A stretch of 64,000 bases of DNA, from contig NZ_CP096184.1 of NCBI RefSeq assembly GCF_020447105.2, positions 2,170,001-2,234,000 on the forward strand. Direction: 5' to 3'. The translations under genes were made by a program, and so were the position numbers. Shown here in pieces: positions 26,191 to 34,432 of this stretch. Below the pieces are notes generated by a model. The model searched no databases and was not told the DNA's origin. It saw only the letters and a list, made by a program, of their open reading frames with translations. Numbering within the stretch: position 1 is the stretch's first letter; each line of letters begins with the position of its first letter. The stretch is from Demequina sp. TMPB413 (GTDB lineage Bacteria; Actinomycetota; Actinomycetes; Actinomycetales; Demequinaceae).

Positions 26191-27636
26191 CTACCGAACC
26201 TCGACCACGCCCATCATGCCTAGATCCTCGTGATCGAGGATGTGGCAGTGGAAGACAGTCCGGCCTGAGTGGCGGTCGAAGGCGATCCGCACCGTCACCT
26301 CTTGGCCGGCGGGTACGTCCACCACATCGCGGATGTCCACCTGGCCCTCGCTGTTGTCGCCCATCAGCTGCATGGGCCAGGTGTGCAGGTGGAAGGGGTG
26401 GGCCATGGTTGATGTGTTGCGTAGTGTCCACTCCTCGATCGCCCCCAGCTCAACCTCATGATCGATACGCGCGCCGTCAAAGGTGCGGCCGTCAATGGTG
26501 AAGCTCATGCCCCCGCCGCCCATGCCCATCGAGAGAGTGAGAGTGCGAGCGCGATCCACGGTCGCGCCGCGAAGATCACGGGGCGGCGACGGTGAGGGCG
26601 ACGACGCGGGAGAAGGGGCGCGGCGAGCGGCCACGCCGGGCACGATCGTGAACAGGGTCGCGTCGGCCGGATCGGCGCCGCCACCTCGCATCATGCCCAT
26701 GCCCCCAATGTCATAAGCGCGGGCGACGAGGCCTGTCGGGGCGTCGGCGACAGGGGCGTCGAGATCGACACGACCGCCGGGCGGCACGAGCACGCGCTTG
26801 CGCGCGAACGGCGGGACGAACGCGCCCGAGTCGAAGCCGCGAACGGTCATCTCACGACCCCCGAAATCCAGATCGAGGTATCGGGAGACGCACGCGTTGA
26901 TGATCAGCAGTCGCTCAGAACTCCCCCCAGGCGCGGCGAGGCGGGGCGCCACGTGGCCGTTGACCAGCACGGTCTGACCCAGGCGGCCCTGCATGCGGTC
27001 CATCGCCGAGACGTCGGCGACCCCTCCTCGCGACAACGTGGTGTCCGAGACCACCGCCACTCGAGGCGCTCCCCCGGACCAGTCCTCGTCGTCCACCACG
27101 ATCGCCCCATACAGACCACCGAATACTTGGTCAGCGACGAGACCGTGGCGGTGGGGGTGATACCAGAACACCCCAGCCGGGTGGTCGTCTGGCAGGTGGA
27201 TGTTGTAGTCGAAGGCTTCGCCAGGGCCGATGCTGAGGAAGGGGTTGTCGCCGTTGTCCTCCGGCGAGACCAGCAGGCCGTGGGTGTGAAGGTTGGTGGG
27301 CTTATCAAGATCGTTGACCAGGCGCACCCGGATCCGGTCGCCCGGGCGAAGATGAAGCGTGGGTCCTGGCACTGAGCCGTTGTAGCTGAGCATCCGCGCC
27401 GTGGCGCCTGCGATGGTCACGTCGGTGACAGCGGCGCGCAGTTCGAGCTCCAGGAGGCCTCCTCGCGACTCGACCACGGACGGCTCTGTCCATGTGGTGC
27501 CCCGCACGTCGTCCTTGCGTTCGCCGTCGAAGGGAGGCCAACCCTGCGCGCGCAATCCGATGGCGCCAAGCGCAACCGAGCCGGCTCCCGCCGCGCCCAG
27601 CGCGAGAAGCGCGCGTCTGGAGAGGGGCTCCGTCAC
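26191..27636 (-). CDS. Multicopper oxidase (Tat-exported)
   Basis: 481 aa. Tat signal (LSRRALLALGAAGAG), then cupredoxin domains with all copper sites visible: NLHTHGL, WYHPHRHG, HPFHLHTW and HCHILDHEDLGMMG (type-1 Cys, His, Met). Met-rich stretches (GGMGMMRGG and SMGMGGGGMS) resemble those that bind Cu(I) in CueO-type oxidases. Probably oxidises Cu(I) outside the cell and limits copper toxicity. GTG start overlaps the stop of the SHOCT gene (GTGA). Confidence 0.9.
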   Translation of the reverse strand: MTEPLSRRALLALGAAGAGSVALGAIGLRAQGWPPFDGERKDDVRGTTWTEPSVVESRGGLLELELRAAVTDVTIAGATARMLSYNGSVPGPTLHLRPGDRIRVRLVNDLDKPTNLHTHGLLVSPEDNGDNPFLSIGPGEAFDYNIHLPDDHPAGVFWYHPHRHGLVADQVFGGLYGAIVVDDEDWSGGAPRVAVVSDTTLSRGGVADVSAMDRMQGRLGQTVLVNGHVAPRLAAPGGSSERLLIINACVSRYLDLDFGGREMTVRGFDSGAFVPPFARKRVLVPPGGRVDLDAPVADAPTGLVARAYDIGGMGMMRGGGADPADATLFTIVPGVAARRAPSPASSPSPSPPRDLRGATVDRARTLTLSMGMGGGGMSFTIDGRTFDGARIDHEVELGAIEEWTLRNTSTMAHPFHLHTWPMQLMGDNSEGQVDIRDVVDVPAGQEVTVRIAFDRHSGRTVFHCHILDHEDLGMMGVVEVR

Positions 27637-27893
27637 CGACCCTCGAGGTTCTTCTTGCGCTCGGTGAACTCCTCCGTGTCAATATCACCGCGCGCGTAGC
27701 GCTCCTCCAGGATCGCCCGGGCGGACGACGTGGTCGCTGGGGGCGGCGTCGTGCCACCATCGCGCGACTTCGATGCGAGCCGCACCACCGCGAACACGAG
27801 CGCTGCGATCCCGACGAGGATCAGGATCCACAACGCCCACATCACACCGAAGCCTGCCCCGCCCATCATTCCGTCATAGCCGTGTCCCCACAT
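27633..27893 (-). CDS. Small SHOCT-domain membrane protein 2
   Basis: 86 aa. Met/Gly-rich N-terminus (MWGHGYDGMMGG), one membrane helix (about 15-40) and a SHOCT C-terminus (ARAILEERYARGDIDTEEFTERKKNLEG). The Met/His-rich start could bind copper. GAGGAG is 8 nt upstream. First gene of a two-gene unit with the oxidase. Confidence 0.82.
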   Translation of the reverse strand: MWGHGYDGMMGGAGFGVMWALWILILVGIAALVFAVVRLASKSRDGGTTPPPATTSSARAILEERYARGDIDTEEFTERKKNLEGR

Positions 27894-27967
27894 ATTCGAT
27901 CTCCTCTCACTGAGCCACCGCGGTGGCTTTCCGTCTGCTTCCATGATGAACCCCATGAGGTGAAGTG

Positions 27968-27999
27968 CATACCCTCGGGAGTATGAAGATCGCGTGAAG
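27968..27999 (-). promoter_or_regulatory. Control region of SHOCT2-oxidase unit: direct repeat plus CsoR-like dyad
   Basis: On the minus strand CTTCAC-N5-CTTCAT (27999-27983) has the same 11-bp spacing as the boxes at 21074 and 23323. Adjacent is an imperfect dyad, CATACCC to GAGTATG (27968-27985), resembling copper-sensing CsoR operators (TACCC-N4-GGGTA, one position off). No csoR gene is in the window. Confidence 0.4.
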
Positions 28000-28008
28000 A
28001 CGGTCCCG

Positions 28009-28785
28009 CTAGAGCGGGTGCAAGAGGCGATGAACGAACTGTCTGGTGCGTTCCTCTCGCGGCGCACGAAGTACTTGCGCTGGCTCCCCGTGCTCAAGCA
28101 CCCGGCCCTGGTCCACGAAGGCGACCTGCTGCGCCACATCGCGTGCGAACTGCAGCTCGTGGGTCACCACCACCATGGTCCATCCCTCGGCTGCCAGGTC
28201 GCGCATGAGAGTCAGGACGTCGCCCACGAGTTCCGGGTCCAGTGCGGAGGTCGGCTCGTCGAATAGCAGCAGGTCGGGTCGAAGCGCGAGCGCACGGAGG
28301 ATTCCCACCCGCTGCTGTTGGCCTCCTGAGAGTTCGTGGGGGTAGGCTCCCGCGCGGTTCACCATGCCCACGCGGTCCAGCAGAGCGAGGGCTTCTTCGC
28401 GGACCTGCTCCTTTTGCCGGCGCTGAACGATGACCGGGCCCTCCGCAATGTTCTCCAGCACGGTGCGATGCGGAAACAGATGATAGTGCTGGAACACCAT
28501 GGTCGAGCGATCCCTCAACGCCCGGAGCTCACGCGATGCGGGGCGGGCGGAGAAGTCGACGGCCGTGTCTGCAATCGTCACATGACCGGCATCGGGTACC
28601 TCGAGTCCGTTGAGGCATCTCAGCAGTGTGGTCTTCCCGGAGCCTGAGGCCCCGATCACTGCCAGCACCTCGCCCCGCGCCACCTTGAGGTCGACCGAAC
28701 GCAGCACCTCGGTCTCGCCAAAACGCTTGGAGACTCCTTCCACGGTGAGGAGGGACGATGATGGGGTGGGGTCAGTGTGCGACAT
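28009..28785 (-). CDS. Amino-acid (cystine-type) ABC transporter ATPase
   Basis: 258 aa. Walker A GASGSGKTT, Q-loop, signature LSGGQQQRVG, Walker B LLLFDEPTSALD. Polar amino acid ATPase type (GlnQ/TcyN-like). Overlaps the permease gene by 14 bp. Last gene of a three-gene importer operon. Confidence 0.92.
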   Translation of the reverse strand: MSHTDPTPSSSLLTVEGVSKRFGETEVLRSVDLKVARGEVLAVIGASGSGKTTLLRCLNGLEVPDAGHVTIADTAVDFSARPASRELRALRDRSTMVFQHYHLFPHRTVLENIAEGPVIVQRRQKEQVREEALALLDRVGMVNRAGAYPHELSGGQQQRVGILRALALRPDLLLFDEPTSALDPELVGDVLTLMRDLAAEGWTMVVVTHELQFARDVAQQVAFVDQGRVLEHGEPAQVLRAPREERTRQFVHRLLHPL

Positions 28786-29440
28786 AGCGGTCCAGTCTCC
28801 TTTCGATGGTGCTTTGCCCGCTGGATAGCGCGAGGCAGATCACCCAGTAGACGATTGCGGCTTCGACGTACAACACCATGAACTCCTGACTGAAGGCCGC
28901 GATTTGTTGGGCCTCGCGGAAGAGTTCCGTGACCAAGATGAGCGAAGCCAACGAGGTGTCCTTGACCAGCGAAATGAAGGTGTTCGACAGCGGCGGCACG
29001 GCGACCCGCGAAGCCTGGGGCAGGATCACCCTTCGCAGCGAGGTGCGCCGGGACATCCCGATCATGTACGACGCCTCCCACTGGCCCTTCGGCACCGAGA
29101 GAATCGCGGCCCTCACAACCTCAGCCGCATAGCCACCGACGTTGAGCGAGAAAGCGATGATCGCACTGGGCCACGGATCGATCGTGAGGCCCAGCGAAGG
29201 CAGCCCATAGAACACGACGAAGAGCTGAACTAACAGCGGGGTGCCGCGGACGACCGAGACGTACAGCCTCGCTGCAGCTCGCGCCGGACGGTTGCCATAG
29301 AGCCGCATGAGCGCGACCCCGACCGCTATCACCATGCCGACGGCGAAGGATGCGAGCGCCAACGGGATGGTGCCTCGAATCGCCCCGCTCGCTAGCGGGC
29401 CGAGCGATCCGAGGACCAGATCCCAATCAATTTCCGTCAC
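28772..29440 (-). CDS. Amino-acid ABC transporter permease
   Basis: 222 aa with about five membrane helices and the His/Glu/Gln-family permease loop (EASYMIGMSRRTSLRRVILPQA). Its start overlaps the stop of the binding-protein gene in GTGA, and it overlaps the ATPase. Confidence 0.92.
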   Translation of the reverse strand: MTEIDWDLVLGSLGPLASGAIRGTIPLALASFAVGMVIAVGVALMRLYGNRPARAAARLYVSVVRGTPLLVQLFVVFYGLPSLGLTIDPWPSAIIAFSLNVGGYAAEVVRAAILSVPKGQWEASYMIGMSRRTSLRRVILPQASRVAVPPLSNTFISLVKDTSLASLILVTELFREAQQIAAFSQEFMVLYVEAAIVYWVICLALSSGQSTIERRLDRYVAH

Positions 29441-30279
29441 TGTCCCGGCGCCACCGAGACGTCGTCGCCAAAGAACTCTTCAGAGATTGCGGCGAGAGTG
29501 CCGTCGTCAGCCAAGGCAGCGAGGGCGTCGTCGATGGCCTTCGCGAGAGCGTTGCTACCTCCTGCAAGAGCAAAGGCGCTACGTGAGAAGTCCTCAGTCT
29601 CCGCGGCGATCACCAAGCCCGTGTTTCCGGTCTGCTTCTGGTAGTCGAGGAAGGTCAGCTTGTCGTTGATAGTGGCGTCTACGCGCCCTTGCTCGACGAG
29701 TGCAGCGGCCTGCGCCCAACCTTCGATCGCCTCGATGTTCGCGCCTGACTCCTGCGCGAGGGTGTGCCAGTTGGACGTGAGCGACTGTGCAGTCGTCTTG
29801 CCCTCGAGGTCATCAAAAGACGTGATATCGGAAGCGCCTTCAGGAACCACGATGACGCCCGTTGAGTAGGTGTACGGCTGCGAGAAGGTGTACGTCTCCT
29901 CACGGTCGGGCGTGATGGACACTTGGTTTGCGATCACGTCGAAGCGGCCAGCCTCGAGGCCTGCGAAAATCGCGTCCCATTGCGTCTCCTCGAAGCGCGC
30001 CTCGACGCCGAGCTCTTCTGCGACCGCTCTGGCGACCTCGACGTCGTACCCGGTGAGATCTCCCGAGCCGTCTACGTGGTAGCTGAAGGGACGGTACGTG
30101 CCCTCTGTGCCGACGACGAGTTCGCCTGCCGCCTGGACGTCGGCGAGGGACGTGTCGGTGGCGGTCGCAGTGGCACCCGTCGAGGGTCCGGCGGCCGTGC
30201 CATCGGCGCCAGAGGAGCATGCCGTCAGGACCAGCGAGGCGACAAGGAACGAGACGGGGAGTGCGATGCGGTGAGTCAT
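29437..30279 (-). CDS. Cystine-type substrate-binding lipoprotein
   Basis: 280 aa. Signal peptide with lipobox LTAC (Cys at about 21), then a family-3 solute-binding domain: GTEGTYRPFSYHVDGSGDLTG and ANQVSITPDREETYTFSQPY, the latter close to L-cystine-binding TcyA/TcyJ proteins. Binds its amino acid outside the membrane for the permease-ATPase pair. GAAAGG lies about 8 nt before the ATG. A Cys-containing leader peptide precedes it, which supports a cysteine/cystine substrate. Confidence 0.88.
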   Translation of the reverse strand: MTHRIALPVSFLVASLVLTACSSGADGTAAGPSTGATATATDTSLADVQAAGELVVGTEGTYRPFSYHVDGSGDLTGYDVEVARAVAEELGVEARFEETQWDAIFAGLEAGRFDVIANQVSITPDREETYTFSQPYTYSTGVIVVPEGASDITSFDDLEGKTTAQSLTSNWHTLAQESGANIEAIEGWAQAAALVEQGRVDATINDKLTFLDYQKQTGNTGLVIAAETEDFSRSAFALAGGSNALAKAIDDALAALADDGTLAAISEEFFGDDVSVAPGQ

Positions 30280-30419
30280 GGCTGATGCCTTTCATGGTGC
30301 GAGATGGCGCGTACGCCGATGCGAGAACCGCCACGATTCGGTCGTGGTGGCACGGGTGTTTTCGGCCGCGGCACAGGGAGACCTGGCGGCGGTGGCGAAA
30401 GGCGGCGAGGATGCCGCCG

Positions 30420-30514
30420 GGCTGCGGTGAGTGCTCCGGCTAGGAGGCGGGAATCACGATCAACAGCTGAGCGAGGACGCCCCACGACACGACAAAGCAC
30501 CGCAGCCGTGGGGC
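30420..30514 (-). promoter_or_regulatory. Candidate cysteine attenuator of the cystine importer
   Basis: Minus-strand RNA can form a perfect 8-bp hairpin, GCCCCACG with CGTGGGGC (30507-30514 with 30479-30486), inside the leader ORF. A 10-base segment in its loop (30498-30507) is perfectly complementary to 30420-30429 downstream of the ORF. A further GC stem (GGCGGC / GCCGCC, 30402-30419) and a 6-bp stem (CCACGA / TCGTGG, 30332-30348) follow before the binding-protein gene. The two main pairings compete or form a pseudoknot, as expected for a ribosome-sensing switch. Confidence 0.6.
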
Positions 30515-30546
30515 GCGGGCATCTGCATCATGGAAGTGGCGTGCAT
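30460..30546 (-). CDS. Leaderless Cys-rich leader peptide
   Basis: 28 codons. ATG at 30546 lies 7 nt after a TATCCT -10 hexamer (30559-30554), so translation should start at the first mRNA base. The peptide has Cys at 15, 20 and 28 (last residue) and ends HGCGALSC...LSC. The first two Cys codons lie in the loop of a strong hairpin. Position 181 bp before a cystine-type importer and leaderless design match the cysteine-responsive leader ORFs known in mycobacteria, though here the Cys are spread rather than adjacent. Function is inferred. Confidence 0.6.
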   Translation of the reverse strand: MHATSMMQMPAPHGCGALSCRGASSLSC

Positions 30547-30605
30547 GGGTACGAGGATACCTCACGAGGTCCCAGCCTCCCGCAGGACCTCCTGCCCTGA
30601 TCGAT

Positions 30606-30639
30606 TTGCTTGCTAAACAGATGTTCAGTATGTTGAACA
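30606..30639 (+). promoter_or_regulatory. Promoter and TetR operator
   Basis: TTGCTT (-35, 30606) and TATGTT (-10, 30629) with a 17-bp spacer, then 6 nt to the ATG at 30641, so the tetR transcript is leaderless. The perfect dyad TGTTCA-N6-TGAACA (30622-30639) covers the -10 and the transcript start: an autorepressor operator. Confidence 0.75.
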
Positions 30640-30640
30640 G

Positions 30641-31264
30641 ATGACCAGTGAACGCGACGTCACCGCCAGGGCCAGCATCCGCAACTGTGCGCTCAGACTC
30701 TTTGGCGAGCGAGGGCCCGACGCAGTGACGGTGCGCGACATCGCGGCGTGCGCGGGCGTCTCGCCGGGCTTGGTGCTGCACCACTTCGGCTCCAAGCAAG
30801 GCCTGAGGGATGCGGTCGACGCGCACGTGATGACCATCTTTGACGAGATGCTGGCCGGCGCAGTCGAGGACCCCGCTGCGTTCACCTCAGGCGAGCCGCA
30901 AGCGGTCAAGGGCTTTGCAGAGCTCTTCGCCTCCCAAGTGCCCCAGGACTCCCCCATCCCGCCATACCTGCGCAGACTGTTGCTCTCCGGAGACCCCGTG
31001 GGCCGCACCCTGTTCCGGCAGTGGTTTGAGTTGTCGCTCGCGGCCTTGGACGCGATGGCCGGCGGCGGCAACGCAAGGCCGACGCCCGACCGCGACGCGA
31101 TGGCCGCGTTTCTCATGGTCAACGACCTCGCCATGATCCTGCTCCACGACCACATTGCCGACGCGATCGGCACCGATCCGCTCACGCAAGAGGGCATGCA
31201 GCGCTGGGCTGCCGTCGCCTTCGACGTGTACCTGAACGGCGCCTTCACCAAGGAGGACTCATGA
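30641..31264 (+). CDS. TetR-family repressor
   Basis: 207 aa. N-terminal TetR HTH (ALRLFGERGPDAVTVRDIAACAGVSPGLVLHHFGSKQGL) and a ligand domain without recognised subfamily. Leaderless, with an operator-like dyad over its promoter. Its stop overlaps the next ATG (ATGA), so it is co-transcribed with and probably represses the ABC exporter. Confidence 0.9.
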   Translation: MTSERDVTARASIRNCALRLFGERGPDAVTVRDIAACAGVSPGLVLHHFGSKQGLRDAVDAHVMTIFDEMLAGAVEDPAAFTSGEPQAVKGFAELFASQVPQDSPIPPYLRRLLLSGDPVGRTLFRQWFELSLAALDAMAGGGNARPTPDRDAMAAFLMVNDLAMILLHDHIADAIGTDPLTQEGMQRWAAVAFDVYLNGAFTKEDS

Positions 31265-31995
31265 CGCCCACCCCCTCAGCCTTCGCGACCGACACGGCAG
31301 TCCGTCTCAACGCGGTCACCAAGACGTTTGGCTCCGGCGACGCCGCAGTGCACGCCCTCAAAGGGATCGACCTGGAGATCGGTACCGGCCAGCTAGCGGT
31401 CGTGCTCGGCCCGTCGGGCTCCGGCAAGACCACGCTGTGCAACATCATCGGGGGAATCGAGACTGCCACGAGCGGCGACGTCACCGTCGGCGGCGAGAGC
31501 ATCGGCGGCCGCAAGCCCGCGGACCTGTCCGACTTCAGGCGCGATCATGTGGGCTTCGTGTTCCAGTTCTTCAACCTGATCCCTACCCTCACGGCGCGCG
31601 AGAACATCGAGGTGATCATCGAGTTGACGGGACGCGGGGACAAGACTCGCGTGCCTGAGCTGCTCGAGTCGGTGGGCCTCGGCGACAGAGGCGACAGCTT
31701 CCCTTCCCAGCTCAGCGGCGGTCAGCAGCAGCGCGTCGCCCTCGCCAGGGCGCTCGCCACTGACCCCGCGATCCTGCTGGCCGACGAGCCCACAGGTGCG
31801 CTCGATCTCGACACCGGCCGCCAGATCCTCGCGTTGCTGCAGGAACTGCGCGACCGCGGCCGCACCGTCGTCGTCATCACCCACAACACGTCCGTCGCTC
31901 AAATCGCCGACCGCGTGATCACCGTGGTGGATGGTCGAATCGAGTCGACGGAGGACAACGCGTCGCCTGCCAACGCCGACGACGTCACGTGGTGA
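31261..31995 (+). CDS. MacB/LolD-type ABC transporter ATPase
   Basis: 244 aa. Walker A GPSGSGKTT, signature LSGGQQQRVA, Walker B ILLADEPTGALD, the last typical of the MacB/FtsE/LolD group that works with FtsX-like permeases. Overlaps tetR; partner of the following permease. Substrate unknown, possibly a drug or lipid ligand of the TetR protein. Confidence 0.92.
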   Translation: MTPTPSAFATDTAVRLNAVTKTFGSGDAAVHALKGIDLEIGTGQLAVVLGPSGSGKTTLCNIIGGIETATSGDVTVGGESIGGRKPADLSDFRRDHVGFVFQFFNLIPTLTARENIEVIIELTGRGDKTRVPELLESVGLGDRGDSFPSQLSGGQQQRVALARALATDPAILLADEPTGALDLDTGRQILALLQELRDRGRTVVVITHNTSVAQIADRVITVVDGRIESTEDNASPANADDVTW

Positions 31996-32000
31996 TCGGG

Positions 32001-34331
32001 ATGCGCGTCACCATCAGAAAGAGCCTCAGGGATCTCGCCAGGCAGCGCGCCCAAGTGATCGCCGTGGGCGTCACCATCTTGCTGGGCGTCATGCTTTACG
32101 TCACGACCGCTGGCGCGTTTCTCAACCTGAGCGACTCCTACCAGCATACGTACGACCGCCTCCACTTCGCCGACCTCATCGCCACCGGCCCCGACGCGCA
32201 GGCCGCAGCCGACGCCGCACTCGCGGCCGGCGCCACGGACGCGATCACGCGCATCCAGGTGGATCCGCCGATGCGGATCGACGGCACCGCCCTGGTGGGT
32301 CGCGTGATCTCGCTTCCCGACTCCGGGCGTGCGGCGGTCGACGACGTCGACGTGATCGAGGGCGACTACCTTGACGAGGGCGCGACCGACCAGGTGCTCG
32401 TGGAGAAGCACGCCGCGGAGACCTTCGGACTGGTCCCCGGCGACACCGTCGAGGTGTTCGGCCAAGGTGCGTGGCACACGGCCACCGTGCAGGGGATCGT
32501 GGTCTCTGCCGAGTACATCTGGGCGGCCCGCAGCCGCCAAGAAGTGATTGCCGACCCCCACTCGTTCGCGGTGGTGTTCGCGCCGGAGTCCGCCGCACGC
32601 GAGTGGCTGGGCGCTGAGCCCACTCAGGCACTTGCCCTCCTGCCAGAAGACACCGACGCCGACGCTACCGGCCCGGTCGCCATCGCCATGCGGGGCGCTG
32701 GCGCTCACGACGTGGTGACGTGGCGCGACCAGCCGTCCCACGCGACCCTGCAGGAGGACCTCGACGGCTTCAACGACATGTCGGTCGCCTTTCCCTTGCT
32801 GTTCCTCACGGCCGCTGGCGTGGCGTCATACGTGATGCTTGCCAGGCGCATCCTGCGCGAGCGACCCATCATCGGCACCCTCATGGCCTCTGGCGCTCGG
32901 CGCGGCCGCGTCTTGCGTCACTACCTGTCTCAAGGGGTGATCGTGGGGCTCGCCGGGGCCGCCGTCGGCGTGGTTTTGGGCGCCGCAGCGAACGGCGCGG
33001 TGACCAGCGCCTACACGGGGGCGCTCGGCATTCCAGACACGGTGGTGCGCACGCGGCCATGGATGCTCGTGGCGGGGCTGGCGTTCGGCGTCATCGTCGG
33101 ACTGCTGGGCGCCTTCGGGCCCGCCCTGACGGCGTCACGCACTGCTCCAGCCGAGGCGATGCGCGCGAGCGCCACCCCCCTCACTCCCGGACAGTGGAGC
33201 CGCTTCGTGGCACGCCTCGGCCGCCTTCCCGTGACCGCCCGCATGGCGCTGCGCGACGTGGGCCGCAACCGTCGTCGCACGCTCGCCACGGCATTGGGCG
33301 GGGTGCTCGCGCTCGTGGTAGTGATCGCCTCCGTGGGCATGATGACGAGCATCCTTGAGGCCTTGCGCGTCCAGTATCACGAGGTCGCCATGCAGGATGC
33401 GACGGTCACGGTCGCTGCCGGCGGGCCCGACGCCGACGCCCTTGCCGCCATCGCTGGCGTCACCACCGTGGAGCCCACCGTGGTGGGTGGCACGACCGCC
33501 ATCGCCGGGGACAAGAGCTACGCCACGTCGCTCCAGGGGTTCGAGCAGGGCACCCGCATGCACGGATTCCGTGCGCCCGACGGTTCGACGGTGGCATTGC
33601 CGGAAGACGGCGTGCTCGCGGGAAAGGCGCTCACAGACATCCTCGATGTTGAAGTGGGCGACACCATCACGCTTGCCGTCGGCGGCACCGATCATGAGGT
33701 GCGACTGGCAGGCCTCGTCGACGAGCCGCTCGGCACTTCTCTGTACGCCACCACCGGCGTTGCTGCGGATATCGTCCCCTCTCAAGGCCTCGACACCTAC
33801 CTCTTGAGCGTCGACGACGGCGCGGAACGCGACCAGTTGCGCGACCACATCACCGGCATGCCAGGGGTGGTCGCCTATCAAGACGCCGACGCCGTGGTGG
33901 GGGTGGTCGACAGCTACTTGGGCCTCTTCTACGCGTTCATAGGTGTGATGATCGCGTTGGGGTCGGTGCTGGCACTTGCCATGATCTACGTGACCATGGC
34001 CGTGAGCGTGGCCGAGCGCACCGGTGAGCTCGCGACACTCAGGGCAGCAGGGGTGAGCGTCGGCAAGGTGGCGCGCACCATCGCGACGGAGAACCTGTTG
34101 GCTACTGCGCTCGGCATCCCGGTCGGGTTGTGGCTCGGGGTGCTCGCGGCGCGCGCATTCCTCGCATCGTTCTCCAACGACCTGTTCAACCTCGAGCTCG
34201 CCATGCCGTGGTGGATGCTGCCGGCATGTGCGCTCGGGGTGCTGGCCGCGGCCGCGCTGTCACAGTGGCCTGCCGTGCGGGCGGTGCGGCGTGTTGACGT
34301 GGCGACGGTGGTCCGCGAGCGGGCGGCCTGA
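32001..34331 (+). CDS. FtsX-like ABC permease
   Basis: 776 aa. N-terminal membrane helix, a large extracytoplasmic domain (about 45-250), an FtsX block of helices (about 265-380), a second helix with another extracytoplasmic domain, then a C-terminal FtsX block. Mechanotransmission-type exporter permease. I chose ATG 32001, preceded by GGTGATC at a correct distance from the rRNA match; GTG codons at 31989 and 31992 overlap the ATPase stop and are possible. Confidence 0.88.
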   Translation: MRVTIRKSLRDLARQRAQVIAVGVTILLGVMLYVTTAGAFLNLSDSYQHTYDRLHFADLIATGPDAQAAADAALAAGATDAITRIQVDPPMRIDGTALVGRVISLPDSGRAAVDDVDVIEGDYLDEGATDQVLVEKHAAETFGLVPGDTVEVFGQGAWHTATVQGIVVSAEYIWAARSRQEVIADPHSFAVVFAPESAAREWLGAEPTQALALLPEDTDADATGPVAIAMRGAGAHDVVTWRDQPSHATLQEDLDGFNDMSVAFPLLFLTAAGVASYVMLARRILRERPIIGTLMASGARRGRVLRHYLSQGVIVGLAGAAVGVVLGAAANGAVTSAYTGALGIPDTVVRTRPWMLVAGLAFGVIVGLLGAFGPALTASRTAPAEAMRASATPLTPGQWSRFVARLGRLPVTARMALRDVGRNRRRTLATALGGVLALVVVIASVGMMTSILEALRVQYHEVAMQDATVTVAAGGPDADALAAIAGVTTVEPTVVGGTTAIAGDKSYATSLQGFEQGTRMHGFRAPDGSTVALPEDGVLAGKALTDILDVEVGDTITLAVGGTDHEVRLAGLVDEPLGTSLYATTGVAADIVPSQGLDTYLLSVDDGAERDQLRDHITGMPGVVAYQDADAVVGVVDSYLGLFYAFIGVMIALGSVLALAMIYVTMAVSVAERTGELATLRAAGVSVGKVARTIATENLLATALGIPVGLWLGVLAARAFLASFSNDLFNLELAMPWWMLPACALGVLAAAALSQWPAVRAVRRVDVATVVRERAA

Positions 34332-34408
34332 TCGAGGGCAGCGCGTCCGCACCGCCGCACCACCCCGTCGGCACCACCACGCCCCGGCTCTCCACAGTTT
34401 CCAATCGG

Positions 34409-34432
34409 GCATTTAAGCGAGAGCTGAAATGC
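34409..34432 (+). promoter_or_regulatory. 24-bp dyad over the ArsR-type start codon
   Basis: Arms GCATTT and AAATGC, plus inner AGC and GCT, with one mismatch per arm and a 4-nt centre. The right arm contains the ATG at 34429. The ArsR-type gene is a likely self-binding repressor of this site. Confidence 0.55.

Noticed and set aside
30280-30640. SAM or other riboswitch before the cystine importer
   Set aside because: No conserved aptamer core seen; the Cys leader with paired stems explains the region better.
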